A DNA stretch of 64,000 nt from Aeromicrobium choanae (GCF_900167475.1 NZ_LT796768.1:1798001-1862000), one strand, 5' to 3'. Positions 18,011 through 27,664 are shown, counted from the stretch's first letter. Notes: generated by a model not told the origin, from the letters alone. Numbers and translations: made by a program.

Positions 18011-19045
18011 ATGGGCCTACCCATCTCCCAGACCCTGGCGCCCGACGGCGAGCTCGTCGCGGCGCACGACTTCACCCCCGAGGAGCTGCGCGGGTTCCAT
18101 CGAGACCTCGTGCTCGCCCGGCGCATCGACTCCGAGGCGTTCGCGCTGCAGCGGCACGGCGAGCTGGGCCTGTGGGCCCCGATGCTCGGCCAGGAGGCCG
18201 CCCAGATCGGCAGCGGCCGGGCGCTGGCCCCGAACGACTTCGTCTTCCCGTCCTACCGCGAGCACGCCGTCGCGTGGTGCCGCGGACTCGACCCCGCACT
18301 GCTGCTCAGCCTGTTCCGCGGCACGAGCCTCGGCGGCTGGGACCCGGCCCGGTACGGGTACGCGCTCCCCGCGATCATCATCGGCGCGCAGACCCTGCAC
18401 GCGGTGGGCTACGGCATCGGCCTGACCCTGGAGGGCAAGGAGGACGCGGTCGTCGCGTACTTCGGCGACGGCGCCACCAGCCAGGGCGACACGAACGAGG
18501 CGTTCGCGTGGGCCGCGTCCTACAACGCTCCGGTCGTCTTCTTCTGCCAGAACAACCACTACGCGATCAGCATCCCGCTCGAGCGCCAGACCCGCGTGCC
18601 GATCGCCCAGCGCGCCGCCGGCTTCGGGTTCCCGGGCGTCCGCGTGGACGGCAACGACGTGCTGGCCGTGCACCAGGTCACCACCGAGGCGCTCGCGAAG
18701 GCCCGCTCGGGCGGCGGGCCCACCCTCATCGAGGCGATCACCTACCGGATGGGCGCGCACACCACGTCCGACGACCCGAGCCGCTACCGCGACCCGCACG
18801 AGGCCGACGAGTGGGCGGAGCGCGATCCGCTGCTGCGCCTGCGGCTCCTGCTCGAGCGCACCGATCCGGGCTTCGCCGAGTTCGACGCCGAGGTCAAGGC
18901 CGAGGCCGACGAGCTGGGCGCCCACCTGCGCGAGGTCTGCGGCAACCTGCCCGATCCCGATCTGGCAGACCTCTTCGAGCACGTGTACGCCGACCTGCCA
19001 CCGGAGCTGGTGGCCCAGCGCGAGGAGGTGCGGTCATGGAGCTGA
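18011..19045 (+). CDS. bkdA: 2-oxoacid dehydrogenase E1 component, alpha subunit
   Basis: 344 aa with the thiamine-diphosphate binding motif GDGATSQGDTNEA followed about 25 residues later by CQNNHYAIS (near 152-186), and the MLGQEAAQIG and PSYREH motifs of E1alpha. With the beta subunit it decarboxylates a branched-chain 2-oxoacid or pyruvate and transfers the acyl group to E2 lipoate. It is first in a three-gene operon; an AAGGAGG site sits just before the ATG. The separate alpha/beta architecture resembles mycobacterial BkdABC more than the single-chain AceE. No E3 gene is present here. Confidence 0.9.
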   Translation: MGLPISQTLAPDGELVAAHDFTPEELRGFHRDLVLARRIDSEAFALQRHGELGLWAPMLGQEAAQIGSGRALAPNDFVFPSYREHAVAWCRGLDPALLLSLFRGTSLGGWDPARYGYALPAIIIGAQTLHAVGYGIGLTLEGKEDAVVAYFGDGATSQGDTNEAFAWAASYNAPVVFFCQNNHYAISIPLERQTRVPIAQRAAGFGFPGVRVDGNDVLAVHQVTTEALAKARSGGGPTLIEAITYRMGAHTTSDDPSRYRDPHEADEWAERDPLLRLRLLLERTDPGFAEFDAEVKAEADELGAHLREVCGNLPDPDLADLFEHVYADLPPELVAQREEVRSWS

Positions 19046-19995
19046 GCATCGGCAAGGCCCTCAACGCAGGCCTGCGAGCAGCCATGGACGACGACGCCAA
19101 GGTCGTCCTGATGGGCGAGGACATCGGCCGTCTCGGCGGTGTCTTCCGGGTCACCGACGGACTGCAGAAGGACTTCGGCGACCAGCGCGTCATGGACACG
19201 CCGCTGGCGGAGTCCGCCATCGTCGGCGCGGCGGTCGGCATGGCCTACCGCGGCTTCCGGCCCGTGGTCGAGATCCAGTTCGACGGGTTCGTCTACCCGG
19301 CCTACGACCAGATCGTGAACCAGGTGGCGCGCCTGCGCTTCCGCAGCAGCGGCTTCGTGAAGGTCCCGATGGTCATCCGCATCCCCTACGGCGGAGGCAT
19401 CGGCGCGGTCGAGCACCACTCCGAGAGCCCCGAGGCGCAGTTCGTCCTGACGCCCGGACTCACGGTGGTGACGCCGTCGAACGCGCACGACGCGTTCTGG
19501 ATGATGCGCCAGGCCATCGCGTCGGACGACCCGGTGATCTTCCTGGAGCCGAAGCAGCGCTACTGGGACACCAGCGAGGTGCGCGACGAGGCGGGCCTGG
19601 GCCTGCACGAGAGCCGCGTCGCGCGGCAGGGGGACGACGTGACGGTCGTGGGCTACGGCCCCGTCGTCAAGACGTGTCTCGCCGCCGCGGACGAGGCCGA
19701 CGCTTCGCTGGAGGTCATCGACCTGCGCTCGCTGTCGCCGCTGGACCTCGGTCCGGTGATGGAGTCGGTCAGGCGCACGGGTCGCGTCGTGGTGGTGCAC
19801 GAGGCCGCGCGGACCCTCGGCCTCGGCGCCGAGCTCGCCACGCGGATCACGCAGGAGTGCTTCTACTCGCTGGAGGCGCCGGTGCAGCGCGTCACGGGCT
19901 ACGACATGCCGTACCCGCCGTGCCGCGTGGAGCACGATCACCTGCCGAGTGTCGAGCGGATCCTGGACGCCGTCGACGTCACGGGGGAGTTCTGA
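19036..19995 (+). CDS. bkdB: 2-oxoacid dehydrogenase E1 component, beta subunit
   Basis: 319 aa. The typical N-terminus is ALNAGLRAAMDDDAKVVLMGEDIG, followed by DTPLAESAIVGAAVGMA and the FDGFVYPAYDQIVNQVA motif. The C-terminal transketolase domain (VIDLRSLSPLD) contributes to dimerisation. It starts ten bases inside the alpha subunit gene and ends overlapping the E2 start by one base, so all three are tightly coupled. A much longer open frame exists upstream but overlaps the alpha gene and lacks homology. Confidence 0.92.
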   Translation: MELSIGKALNAGLRAAMDDDAKVVLMGEDIGRLGGVFRVTDGLQKDFGDQRVMDTPLAESAIVGAAVGMAYRGFRPVVEIQFDGFVYPAYDQIVNQVARLRFRSSGFVKVPMVIRIPYGGGIGAVEHHSESPEAQFVLTPGLTVVTPSNAHDAFWMMRQAIASDDPVIFLEPKQRYWDTSEVRDEAGLGLHESRVARQGDDVTVVGYGPVVKTCLAAADEADASLEVIDLRSLSPLDLGPVMESVRRTGRVVVVHEAARTLGLGAELATRITQECFYSLEAPVQRVTGYDMPYPPCRVEHDHLPSVERILDAVDVTGEF

Positions 19996-21227
19996 TGAGC
20001 GCGGTCACCAGCGGCGAGTTCCGCCTGCCCGACGTCGGCGAAGGACTCACCGAGGCCGAGATCGTCTCCTGGCACGTCAGCGTCGGCGACGTGATCGAGG
20101 TCAACGCGCCGCTGGTCGACATCGAGACGGCCAAGTCGATCGTCGAGCTGCCCAGCCCGTTCGCGGGGCGCGTCGAGGAGCTGCTGGTCTCCGAGGGCGA
20201 CACCGTCGCCGTGGGGACGCCGATCGTCCGGATCGGGTCCGGCGACGCGTCGGCCTCGGCCCCGGCGGAGGTCGCCGATCGCGAGCCGCCTGCCGAGGTC
20301 CCGGAGAAGAAGCTCGAGGTCCTCGTCGGCTACGGCCCCAGCACGGGCCGGCGCCGCACGCGAAACCGTGTCGCCCCCGTGGACGCGGGCGCCTCGCGGG
20401 CCTCCGTGCGCGTGCTGGCGAAGCCGCCGGTGCGCAAGCTCGCCAAGGATCTCGGCATCGACCTGACGAAGGTCCCGGCCAGCGGCGACGTGGTGACGCG
20501 CGCCGAGGTCGAGGCCTTCGCCCGCGGCCACGGTGCGGACGCCGTGACCGCGGCTCCTGTGACGGGGGTGCGGCGGGCGACGGCCGAGGCGATGATCGCC
20601 TCGGTCGCCGTTCCGCAGGCCACGGAGTGGGTCACGGTCGACGTCTCGGCCTCGGTCGACCTGGTCGAGCGGCTCAAGCGCGATCGGCGCTTCGAGGGCG
20701 TCCGGGTCACCACGACGCTGCTCACGGCGCGGGCGGTCTGCCTCGCCCTGCGGCGCACGCCCGACCTGCACGCGCGCTGGAACGAGTCGACGATCGACCA
20801 CCCGGCGTCCGTGGGCCTGGGCATCGCGGCCGCCACCGAGCGCGGCCTGGTCGTCCCGGTCGTGCGCGAGGCGGAGGGGCTGTCGCTGCCCGACCTCGGG
20901 CGGGCGATCGACGAGCTCGTGGCCACGGCGCGCGCAGGCCGGATCCAGCCCGACCAGATGTCCGGCGGCACCTTCACGCTGACGAACATCGGCGTGTTCG
21001 GGATCGACGGCGGGACGCCGATCCTGCCGCCCGGCCAGTCCGGGATCCTCGCGCTGGGCCAGGTCGCGCGGCGGCCGTGGGTCGTGGGCGACGAGGTCGT
21101 ACCGCGCTGGGTCACCACCCTGGCGGTCACCTTCGATCATCGCGTGGCCGACGGCGAGCAGGCGTCGAGGTTCCTCGCGGACGTCGCGGCGATCCTCGAG
21201 GACCCGGCACTGGCGCTGGCGTTCTGA
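19995..21227 (+). CDS. bkdC: 2-oxoacid dehydrogenase E2, lipoamide acyltransferase
   Basis: 410 aa in three domains: a lipoyl domain (1-80) with lipoyl Lys47 in DIETAKSIV, a peripheral-subunit-binding domain (about 137-172, VRKLAKDLGIDL), and a catalytic domain ending with active-site His382 in TFDHRVADGEQ. It carries the acyl group from E1 to CoA. The single lipoyl domain is usual for branched-chain-type E2. The ATG overlaps the E1beta stop (TGATG). Lipoylation and E3 must come from genes outside the window. Confidence 0.93.
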   Translation: MSAVTSGEFRLPDVGEGLTEAEIVSWHVSVGDVIEVNAPLVDIETAKSIVELPSPFAGRVEELLVSEGDTVAVGTPIVRIGSGDASASAPAEVADREPPAEVPEKKLEVLVGYGPSTGRRRTRNRVAPVDAGASRASVRVLAKPPVRKLAKDLGIDLTKVPASGDVVTRAEVEAFARGHGADAVTAAPVTGVRRATAEAMIASVAVPQATEWVTVDVSASVDLVERLKRDRRFEGVRVTTTLLTARAVCLALRRTPDLHARWNESTIDHPASVGLGIAAATERGLVVPVVREAEGLSLPDLGRAIDELVATARAGRIQPDQMSGGTFTLTNIGVFGIDGGTPILPPGQSGILALGQVARRPWVVGDEVVPRWVTTLAVTFDHRVADGEQASRFLADVAAILEDPALALAF

Positions 21228-21229
21228 GA

Positions 21230-21293
21230 CGCTGGCAGTGACGTTCGCGGGGTCGACACGCCGTTGCGTGCCCCCGGAACGTCACCGCCAGCG
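21230..21293. terminator. Long inverted repeat after the 2-oxoacid dehydrogenase operon
   Basis: Arms of about 22 bases (CGCTGGCAGTGACGTTC and the near-complement GAACGTCACCGCCAGCG) flank a 19-base loop, beginning just after the E2 stop and ending about 20 bases before the MFS start. It probably forms the operon terminator; two mismatches lie in the stem. Confidence 0.6.
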
Positions 21294-21314
21294 CTGCGGA
21301 GGGACACTGGATCG

Positions 21315-22586
21315 GTGAACGACCAGGGCCAGCAGTACCGCGGCGCCTGGACCGTGTGGATCGTCGGACTGGCGGCCTATCTGCTGGCGGTCTTCCACCG
21401 CTCGTCCCTCGCCGTGGCGGGCCTGGTGGCCTCCGAGCGGTTCGACATCACGGCCGCCCAGCTCTCCACGTTCGTCATGCTGCAGCTGCTGGTCTACGCG
21501 GGCATGCAGATCCCCGTGGGCCTCGCCGTCGACCGGTTCGGGCCCCGCGCGGTGATGCTCGCCGGCGCGGTGGTGCTGACGCTGTCGCAGGCCGGGTTCG
21601 CGTTCGCCGAGTCCTACGCGACGGCGCTGACCGCCCGCTTCTTCGTCGGCATGGGCGACGCGATGACGTTCGTGTGCCTGCTCCGGCTGGTCAACGCGTG
21701 GTTCTCGCCCGGCCGGATCCCGCAGATCACGCTGCTCACCGGGCCGATCGGCCAGCTCGGGGGGATCATCGCCGCCGTGCCCATGACGTGGGCCTTCAGC
21801 AACCTGGGCTGGACGAAGGCCTACCTGTTCGCCGCCGGGCTCGGCCTGCTCGTGACGATCGCCGTGCTCCTGCTCGTGCGCGACGAGCCGCACGCGCGCT
21901 CCGTCCGAGGGCCGGCCCTGTCGTGGACCCGCATCCGCACCTCGTTGGCCGCGTCGTGGGAGCACCCCGGGACGCGGCTCGGCTTCTGGATGCACTTCGT
22001 CACCCAGTTCAGCTCCACCGTCCTGGGCCTGCTGTGGGGGTATCCGTTCTTCGTGCGCGGTGAGCACACCTCCGAGGCCTTCGCGGGCATGCTGCTGACG
22101 CTGATGGTCGTCGCCGTCATGTTCGCCGGGCCCGTGCTCGGCCGGCTCATCGGCAACCACCCGTGGCACCGCTCCACCATCGTGCTGACGATCGTGTCCG
22201 CGATCGTGGTGGCCTGGACGGCCGTGCTGGCGTGGCCCGGCGACGCGCCGGGCTGGCTCCTGGTGGTCATGGTGATCGCGGTCGGGGTGGGCGGACCCGC
22301 CTCGATGATCGGGTTCGACCTCGTCCGCACGTCCAACCCGATCGACCGGCTCTCCACCGCGACGGGCATCGTCAACCAGGCGGGCTTCCTCGCCAGCCTC
22401 ATCACCGTGATCGCGGTGGGCGTGATCCTCGACGCCACCGGTCAGAACTTCAAGGCCGCGATGAGCTTCCAGTACGTGCTGTGGGCCCTCGGCCTCACCC
22501 AGGTGTGGCGCTACCGCGTGAAGACCCGCGCCCGCCTCGTGCGCGACGACCCCGAGCGCTGGGCCCGCCACGCCGGCATCGGCTGA
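21315..22586 (+). CDS. Major facilitator superfamily transporter
   Basis: About 423 aa with twelve predicted helices. The early loop PVGLAVDRFGPRAVM is an MFS motif A variant, and a charged central loop (LVRDEPHARSVRGPALSW) separates the two halves. The substrate is unknown; the sequence resembles nitrate/oxalate-type or general organic-anion carriers only in fold. The GTG start (VNDQGQQYRG) directly follows the terminator hairpin; no other start gives a better first helix. Confidence 0.82.
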   Translation: MNDQGQQYRGAWTVWIVGLAAYLLAVFHRSSLAVAGLVASERFDITAAQLSTFVMLQLLVYAGMQIPVGLAVDRFGPRAVMLAGAVVLTLSQAGFAFAESYATALTARFFVGMGDAMTFVCLLRLVNAWFSPGRIPQITLLTGPIGQLGGIIAAVPMTWAFSNLGWTKAYLFAAGLGLLVTIAVLLLVRDEPHARSVRGPALSWTRIRTSLAASWEHPGTRLGFWMHFVTQFSSTVLGLLWGYPFFVRGEHTSEAFAGMLLTLMVVAVMFAGPVLGRLIGNHPWHRSTIVLTIVSAIVVAWTAVLAWPGDAPGWLLVVMVIAVGVGGPASMIGFDLVRTSNPIDRLSTATGIVNQAGFLASLITVIAVGVILDATGQNFKAAMSFQYVLWALGLTQVWRYRVKTRARLVRDDPERWARHAGIG

Positions 22587-22604
22587 GCCCGGGAGGGGCG
22601 AGGG

Positions 22605-23492
22605 TCAGGAGACGTCGAAGACCACGCCGGTGGCGGTCTCGCTGGCGGCCCAGACCTCGGCCGCGAGGCGCGGGTCGCGCGCCGCGGAGGTCATGCCCAC
22701 CTTGGTCGGGCGGCCGCGGGTCTGGCGCAGGCTCGCCGGGCCGACGTACTCGCCGCCAGTGAGCGTGGGGTCCGAGGCGGCCCGCAGCGTGGGCCACGCC
22801 CCTGCGTGGGCGGGCTGGCTGAATGCGCCGGCGAGGAAGTGCAGGGGCCCGCTCGAGCGTGTCAGGTTCGTCGCGCTGAGCCCGGGGTGTGCCGCCACCG
22901 AGACCAGCCCGAGGCCCGCCGCCTTGGCGCGGCGGTCGAGCTCCTTCATGAACAGCAGGTTGGCCAGCTTCGACTCCGCGTAGGAGCGCCAGCGCTTGTA
23001 CCGGCGTGGGTCCCCGTTGGGCTCGAGGGACCTCAGGTCGATCCCCTTGGTGCCTGAGTGCGCCAGGGAGGAGACGGTGACCACCCGCGTGGCGCCCTCG
23101 CGCAGGAGCGGCCAGAGCGTGGCCGTCCAGGCGAAGTGGCCGAGGTGGTTCGTCGCGATCTGCAGCTCGAAGCCGTCCATCGTGCGCGTGAACGGCGGCA
23201 CCATCACGCCGGCGTTGTTGATCACGATGTCGAAGCGCTCGCCCGCGTCGACGACCCCTTGGGCCGCGGCGATCGTGCCGGGCAGGTCGGCCAGGTCGAG
23301 CGTGATCACGTCGACGTCGCCGAGGTCGGACACGGTGTCGGCGGCCTTGCGCTCGTCGCGCGCCGTGATGACCACCTTCGCGCCGTGCCGCAGCAGCACG
23401 CGCGCGGTCTCGGTGCCGATGCCGCTCGTCGCACCCGTGACGAGGGCGCGCTTCCCAGTCAGGTCGCCGATGGCCGACGTCTCCCAGCCCAT
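22605..23492 (-). CDS. Short-chain dehydrogenase/reductase (retinol-dehydrogenase-like)
   Basis: 295 aa. NAD(P)-binding TGATSGIG occurs near residues 19-26, NNAGV near 90, the catalytic Ser in VTVSSLAH near 140, and YAESKLANLLF (Tyr/Lys) near 172-182. The GIDLRSLE and HPGLSATNL segments place it with the classical SDRs often annotated as retinol dehydrogenase-like oxidoreductases. The substrate is unknown. The ATG reading MGWETSAIGD was chosen because it puts the dinucleotide motif at the usual position. It is convergent with the MFS gene. Confidence 0.87.
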   Translation of the reverse strand: MGWETSAIGDLTGKRALVTGATSGIGTETARVLLRHGAKVVITARDERKAADTVSDLGDVDVITLDLADLPGTIAAAQGVVDAGERFDIVINNAGVMVPPFTRTMDGFELQIATNHLGHFAWTATLWPLLREGATRVVTVSSLAHSGTKGIDLRSLEPNGDPRRYKRWRSYAESKLANLLFMKELDRRAKAAGLGLVSVAAHPGLSATNLTRSSGPLHFLAGAFSQPAHAGAWPTLRAASDPTLTGGEYVGPASLRQTRGRPTKVGMTSAARDPRLAAEVWAASETATGVVFDVS

Positions 23493-23505
23493 GTGTCCTC
23501 CGATC

Positions 23506-24294
23506 TCAGCGGGGCAGCACCGCGAACCACGGCACCGACCATCCGCCGAGCCTGAACCTACCGGCGGCGAACGCGTCGCGCGCGACGCGCACCATCCGGC
23601 CGGCGCTCGGCTCGAACACCTCGAGCTGGTCTCCACGGGTCCGTACGACGAGCACGACGTGGGCCGGACGTACCTCGTCGCCGACGTAGAGCGGCACGGT
23701 GTGACCCGCCTGCACGGCCGCGAGCACGAGGTCGAACCCGGCCCCGAGGTCGTCGGGGTCGAGCGTGCGCGCCTCGTACGCGTGACCCGGCAGACCGGAC
23801 CCGCCGGTGCCGGTCATCTGTCGTGCGGCGCCCCACGGCGACGTGCCGACGACCCGCAGCCACGGCCACTGCAGGTCGCCGTCGTGGTCGCGCAGGCTCG
23901 TCACGCGCCGGTGCATCGTGACGACCTCGGTGGCCCACCGCTCGGCGAAGCCGGTCGGGTCGGTCGCGTCCGCCTGCGCGTCGTAGCCGGTGGCCAGCCA
24001 CAGCGCGTACGGCTCGTCGTGGAGCATCCGCGAGACGACGAGTGAGGCGGCACCGCAGGACGTGTCGTCGGGCTGGCGGAAGTCGCGAGGGTGGGTCGTC
24101 GGGTCGAGCGCACCGCGCTCGACCGGTGACATCGTGCTGGTTCGGCCCTCGAGCCGGTACGCGACCTCCGCAGGCACGTCGGTCGTCGCGGCGGACGTGA
24201 ACGTGCGTGGACCCGAGCGCCGCTGCAGCCGGGCGAGCCCGCGTCGCGCCAGGCGGACGAGCCGCACGACGGGGACTGCCGGCCCGGGCCGCAT
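23506..24294 (-). CDS. C39-like papain-fold peptidase family protein
   Basis: 262 aa with a central CGAAS motif (DDTSCGAASLVVSRML, Cys near 80) and a downstream His in RPAHVVLVVR followed by EVFEPSAG, an arrangement resembling peptidase C39-like catalytic Cys/His. The N-terminus is Arg-rich without a clean signal peptide. The target is unknown. Its ATG overlaps the stop of the preceding MDMPI-fold gene, so it is the second gene of a coupled pair. Confidence 0.6.
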   Translation of the reverse strand: MRPGPAVPVVRLVRLARRGLARLQRRSGPRTFTSAATTDVPAEVAYRLEGRTSTMSPVERGALDPTTHPRDFRQPDDTSCGAASLVVSRMLHDEPYALWLATGYDAQADATDPTGFAERWATEVVTMHRRVTSLRDHDGDLQWPWLRVVGTSPWGAARQMTGTGGSGLPGHAYEARTLDPDDLGAGFDLVLAAVQAGHTVPLYVGDEVRPAHVVLVVRTRGDQLEVFEPSAGRMVRVARDAFAAGRFRLGGWSVPWFAVLPR

Positions 24295-25061
24295 CAGGTG
24301 GTGACGGCCATGGCGCGCAGCACGCGCTCGGCCAGCTCCCGGTCTCCCTCGATCTCGACCTCGACGTCGTCGGGCGTGCGTCGGCCGCCGCCGAGGATCG
24401 TGAACGCGGCGGTGTCCATGCGGACGGTGGCGGTCGGCTCGGCGTCTGAGGGGCGGGCGCGGCCGTCGTCGCCGACGCCGATCGTGGTGTCGAGCGGGAC
24501 GGGTCCGGTGACGATCCAGCGCACGACGGTGCCGGCCGGGGACTGGACCTTGCGCCCCAGCACGTAGGGCAGCGCCGCCGCGAAGGAGGCGGTGGTGACG
24601 TGGGCGCCGGGGGCGTCCAGTCCGCCGAGGAGCCCCGTGGCGCGACGGATGTCCTGCTCGTGCGACCACATGTCGACCACGCGGTTCCGCAGGCCGATCT
24701 CCCAGGTCCACTCGACCCCGGCGGGCGTGTTCACTGCGGGCGCCTGCGGGTCGGGGAGGTCCTGGAGGGTCTCCGCGCGGCGAGCGACAAGGTCGGAGAG
24801 GTCGGCGCGCAGCTGGTCGACCGGCACGCCGCGCAGCGCCTCGACGCCGGCGTTCGTGTAGTCGGCGGGGACGGCGCCGCCACCCACGGGCTCGGGCTCC
24901 CCCTCGACCATGACGCGCTCGAGGTGCACCAGGTGCGCGAGGACGTCGTGAGCGGTCCAGCCGGGCAGGTCGGTGGGCACCTCCCAGTCGTCGGGCTCGA
25001 GGGCGAGGACGGCGTCGGCCGACTGGCGCCACGCGTCGATGTAGAGCTTCAGGTCAGTCAT
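24294..25061 (-). CDS. Maleylpyruvate isomerase family mycothiol-dependent protein
   Basis: 255 aa with an N-terminal DinB-like four-helix domain (WTAHDVLAHLVHLE near 34-47 and DMWSHEQDIRRA near 128-139, supplying metal-binding histidines) and a C-terminal SCP2-like domain. Family members are actinobacterial mycothiol-dependent isomerases or thiol transferases. The exact reaction cannot be read from sequence. The gene starts eight bases inside the preceding hypothetical gene and overlaps the peptidase gene. Confidence 0.82.
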   Translation of the reverse strand: MTDLKLYIDAWRQSADAVLALEPDDWEVPTDLPGWTAHDVLAHLVHLERVMVEGEPEPVGGGAVPADYTNAGVEALRGVPVDQLRADLSDLVARRAETLQDLPDPQAPAVNTPAGVEWTWEIGLRNRVVDMWSHEQDIRRATGLLGGLDAPGAHVTTASFAAALPYVLGRKVQSPAGTVVRWIVTGPVPLDTTIGVGDDGRARPSDAEPTATVRMDTAAFTILGGGRRTPDDVEVEIEGDRELAERVLRAMAVTT

Positions 25062-25563
25062 GGGCGAGCATCCTGCGCGTTCGGGCGGTCAGGGTGGCAC
25101 CGGCCAGCCCCAGTCCCGCGACGAGTCCGGTCCAGGCGATCGCCCGGCCGGTTCCGGCTCGGCTCGACAGGTCCACGAGGGCGGTCCCGTAGCGAGCGGT
25201 GTCGGTCTGCTTGTCCGCCGGACGGCACACGATGCGCGTCTCGTCGGGGGCGTCGGGCAGGACGCCGATGAGGTGCCAGCGGCTGCCGTCGCTGTCGACG
25301 ACGATGTCCACCGTGGCCGCAGGCACGGGAGTGCGCTTCTTGCCGTTGCGCGCGAAGCACTCGACGGCGCGCTCGGGCTGCGGCAGGTCGGTCAGGACGG
25401 CGAGATCGTCCGTGCCGCCCGTCTGGATCGGCTGGCCGACGGGGACCACCTCGGCCTCGCGCAGCGGATCCCACGCCGAGGCGGCGAACGCGGTGCCGGC
25501 GACCCACGCGAGTGCGGCCACGAACGCGGCGACGAGGTACCAGCGTCGTCGGGTCAGGTCCAC
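25054..25563 (-). CDS. Hypothetical membrane protein, two transmembrane segments
   Basis: 169 aa with an N-terminal helix (WYLVAAFVAALAWVAGTAFAA), an extracytoplasmic region of about 95 residues with two cysteines (VECFARNG and RIVCRPADK) that could form a disulfide, and a C-terminal helix followed by TARTRRMLAHD. I do not recognise the family. It overlaps the next gene by eight bases and heads a three-gene transcription unit with the MDMPI and C39-like genes. Confidence 0.7.
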   Translation of the reverse strand: MDLTRRRWYLVAAFVAALAWVAGTAFAASAWDPLREAEVVPVGQPIQTGGTDDLAVLTDLPQPERAVECFARNGKKRTPVPAATVDIVVDSDGSRWHLIGVLPDAPDETRIVCRPADKQTDTARYGTALVDLSSRAGTGRAIAWTGLVAGLGLAGATLTARTRRMLAHD

Positions 25564-25618
25564 CCCGACAGCCTAGACGCGCACGTGTGCCCTCGGCCGG
25601 AGCCTCCGCCCCCGCCGC

Positions 25619-25681
25619 CCACTTTTGGAAACGGTTGCACCTCTGGAGCCCGGATCGACGTCGATCCGTTTCCAAAAGTGG
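25619..25681. repeat. Inverted repeat CCACTTTTGGAAACGG ... CCGTTTCCAAAAGTGG
   Basis: Two perfectly complementary 16-base arms enclose a 31-base loop that itself contains the palindrome GATCGACGTCGATC. Outside the arms, C-rich (CCCGCCGCC) and G-rich (GGCGGCGGG) tracts can extend the stem. The AT-rich arms stand out against the local composition. It lies between the acyl-CoA dehydrogenase terminator and the hypothetical gene, in an otherwise empty stretch. Confidence 0.7.
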
Positions 25682-25715
25682 AGCAGGGGGGGCGGCGGGG
25701 CGGGCGGGAACGCAC

Positions 25716-25749
25716 GAGCGGCGCGGACCCAGCCGGGTCCGCGCCGCTC
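25716..25749. terminator. Terminator of the acyl-CoA dehydrogenase gene
   Basis: A perfect 15-bp stem (GAGCGGCGCGGACCC with GGGTCCGCGCCGCTC) and a four-base loop, 16 bases beyond the minus-strand stop. A short TGAGTCA-G-TGACTCA palindrome overlaps the stop region itself. Confidence 0.85.
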
Positions 25750-25765
25750 GAGATGAGTCAGTGAC

Positions 25766-27634
25766 TCAGAAGGCAGCCTCGTCGAGCTCCATGACGTCGA
25801 GGTCGACGGCCTCGGCCATCGCGCGCTCGGCGGCCAGGCGGGGCAGGACGTTCTTGGCGAAGAAGGACGCCGCGGCGACCTTGCCCTCGTAGAACGACTT
25901 GTCCGCGCCGGAGGCGCCGGCGTCGAGCTTGGCCTGCGACACCTCGGCGCCGCGCAGCAGCAGCCACGAGACGACCAGGTCACCGAGGACGTACACGAGG
26001 CGCGTGGTGTTCAGCGCGACCTTGTAGACGTTGCGGGCGTCACCGTTCTCGTCGGCCGGGTTGGAGGCCATGAGGTCGTTGAACATCGCGGTGATGACGG
26101 CGGTGGCGTCGTCGAGCCCCCGGGCGAGCAGGTCGCGCTCGACCTTGAGGCGACCGTTGCCGGCCTCGTTGTCGATGAACGACTTGATCTGCTCGGACAG
26201 GAAGCCCAGCGCGCGGCCCTGGTCCTTCACGATCTTGCGGAAGAACAGGTCCTGGCCCTGGATCGCGGTGGTGCCCTCGTAGAGGGTGTCGATCTTCGCG
26301 TCGCGGACGTACTGCTCGAGTGGGTACTCCTGCAGGAATCCCGAGCCGCCGAACGTCTGCAGCGCCTCGGTGCCCAGCAGGACCCACGAGCGCTCGGAGC
26401 CGTAGCCCTTGACGAGCGGCAGCAGCAGGTCGTTGACCGACGCCGCGAGGCTGGCGTCCTCACCCGAGACCCGCTTGATCTGCACCTCGTCCTGGAACGT
26501 GGCGGCGTAGATCATGAGCGAGCGCAGGCCCTCGGCGAACGCCTTCTGCGTGAGCAGCGAGCGACGCACGTCGGGGTGGTGCGTGATCGTGACGCGCGGC
26601 GCGTCCTTCGCGGGGTTGGTCAGGTCGGCACCCTGCACGCGCTCCTTGGCGTACTCCAGCGCGTTGAGGTAGCCGGTCGACAGCGTCGCGATGGCCTTGG
26701 CGCCCACCATCATGCGGGCGTTCTCGATGACGCGGAACATCTGGTTGATGCCGTCGTGCACCTCGCCGAGCAGCCAGCCGGTGGCCGGGCCGCCGAGCTG
26801 GGAGTCGCCGAAGGTGACCTCGCACGTGGCGGAGACCTTGATGCCCATCTTCTTCTCGACGTTCGTGACGTAGACGCCGTTGCGCTCGCCGGTCAGCTCG
26901 CCGGACTCGAGGTCGAAGTGGTGCTCGGGGACCAGGAAGAGCGACAGGCCCTTCGTGCCCGGACCGCCGGCACCCTCGATGCCCACCGGGCGGGCGAGCA
27001 CCAGGTGCATCGTGTTCTCGCCCAGGTCGCTCACGGCCGAGGTGATGAAGCGCTTGACGCCCTCGATGCGCCACGTGCCGTCCTCGTTCGGGAAGGCCTT
27101 GGTGCGGCCGGCGCCGACGTCGGAGCCCGCGTCGGGCTCGGTGAGGACCATCGTGGTCAGCCACTGGCGCTCGATCATGATCTCGGCGATCTTCTGGTCG
27201 CGCTCGGTGCCGTTCTCCCACACGACGCGGCTGAAGGCCGGGCCGGCGCCGTACATCCAGATGGCGGGGTTGGCGCCGAGGACGAACTCGCCCATCGACC
27301 ACACGAGGGAGGAGGGTGCGGGCTGGCCACCGAGCTCGGTGGGCAGCTGCAGGCGCCACCACTCGGCATCCATCCAGGCCTTGTAGCTCTTGGCGAAGGC
27401 GGGGTTCTGCTGCAGCGAGTGCGTGGCGGGGTCGTAGACCGGCGGGTTGCGGTCGGCGTCGGCGAAGGACGCGGCGAGGTCCTCGCGCGAGAGGCGCTCG
27501 ACCTCCGCGAGGATGCTCTTCGCCGTGTCGACGTCGACCTCGTCGAACGGACCGGTGCCCAGGACGGACTGCCGGTCGAACAGTTCGAAGAGGTTGAACT
27601 CGACGTCGCGCAGGTTGCTCTTGTAGTGGCTCAT
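25766..27634 (-). CDS. Acyl-CoA dehydrogenase, large FadE5-like type
   Basis: 622 aa, longer than the 380-aa standard because of N- and C-terminal extensions typical of the mycobacterial FadE5 group. The FAD/substrate region reads [13 protein letters not shown] near 163-175 and GVKRFITSA near 193-201. The catalytic base is Glu453 in [15 protein letters not shown]. It introduces the 2,3-double bond into acyl-CoA in beta-oxidation. It is transcribed alone, with its own terminator and an operator cluster just upstream of the start. Confidence 0.92.
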   Translation of the reverse strand: MSHYKSNLRDVEFNLFELFDRQSVLGTGPFDEVDVDTAKSILAEVERLSREDLAASFADADRNPPVYDPATHSLQQNPAFAKSYKAWMDAEWWRLQLPTELGGQPAPSSLVWSMGEFVLGANPAIWMYGAGPAFSRVVWENGTERDQKIAEIMIERQWLTTMVLTEPDAGSDVGAGRTKAFPNEDGTWRIEGVKRFITSAVSDLGENTMHLVLARPVGIEGAGGPGTKGLSLFLVPEHHFDLESGELTGERNGVYVTNVEKKMGIKVSATCEVTFGDSQLGGPATGWLLGEVHDGINQMFRVIENARMMVGAKAIATLSTGYLNALEYAKERVQGADLTNPAKDAPRVTITHHPDVRRSLLTQKAFAEGLRSLMIYAATFQDEVQIKRVSGEDASLAASVNDLLLPLVKGYGSERSWVLLGTEALQTFGGSGFLQEYPLEQYVRDAKIDTLYEGTTAIQGQDLFFRKIVKDQGRALGFLSEQIKSFIDNEAGNGRLKVERDLLARGLDDATAVITAMFNDLMASNPADENGDARNVYKVALNTTRLVYVLGDLVVSWLLLRGAEVSQAKLDAGASGADKSFYEGKVAAASFFAKNVLPRLAAERAMAEAVDLDVMELDEAAF

Positions 27635-27664
27635 GGGCCGTGGGACCTCCGGGAAAGGGGACTG

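Noticed and set aside
20330-21130. Long minus-strand frames opposite the E2 gene
   Set aside because: They mirror the GC-rich third positions of a well-defined acyltransferase and lack motifs or starts.
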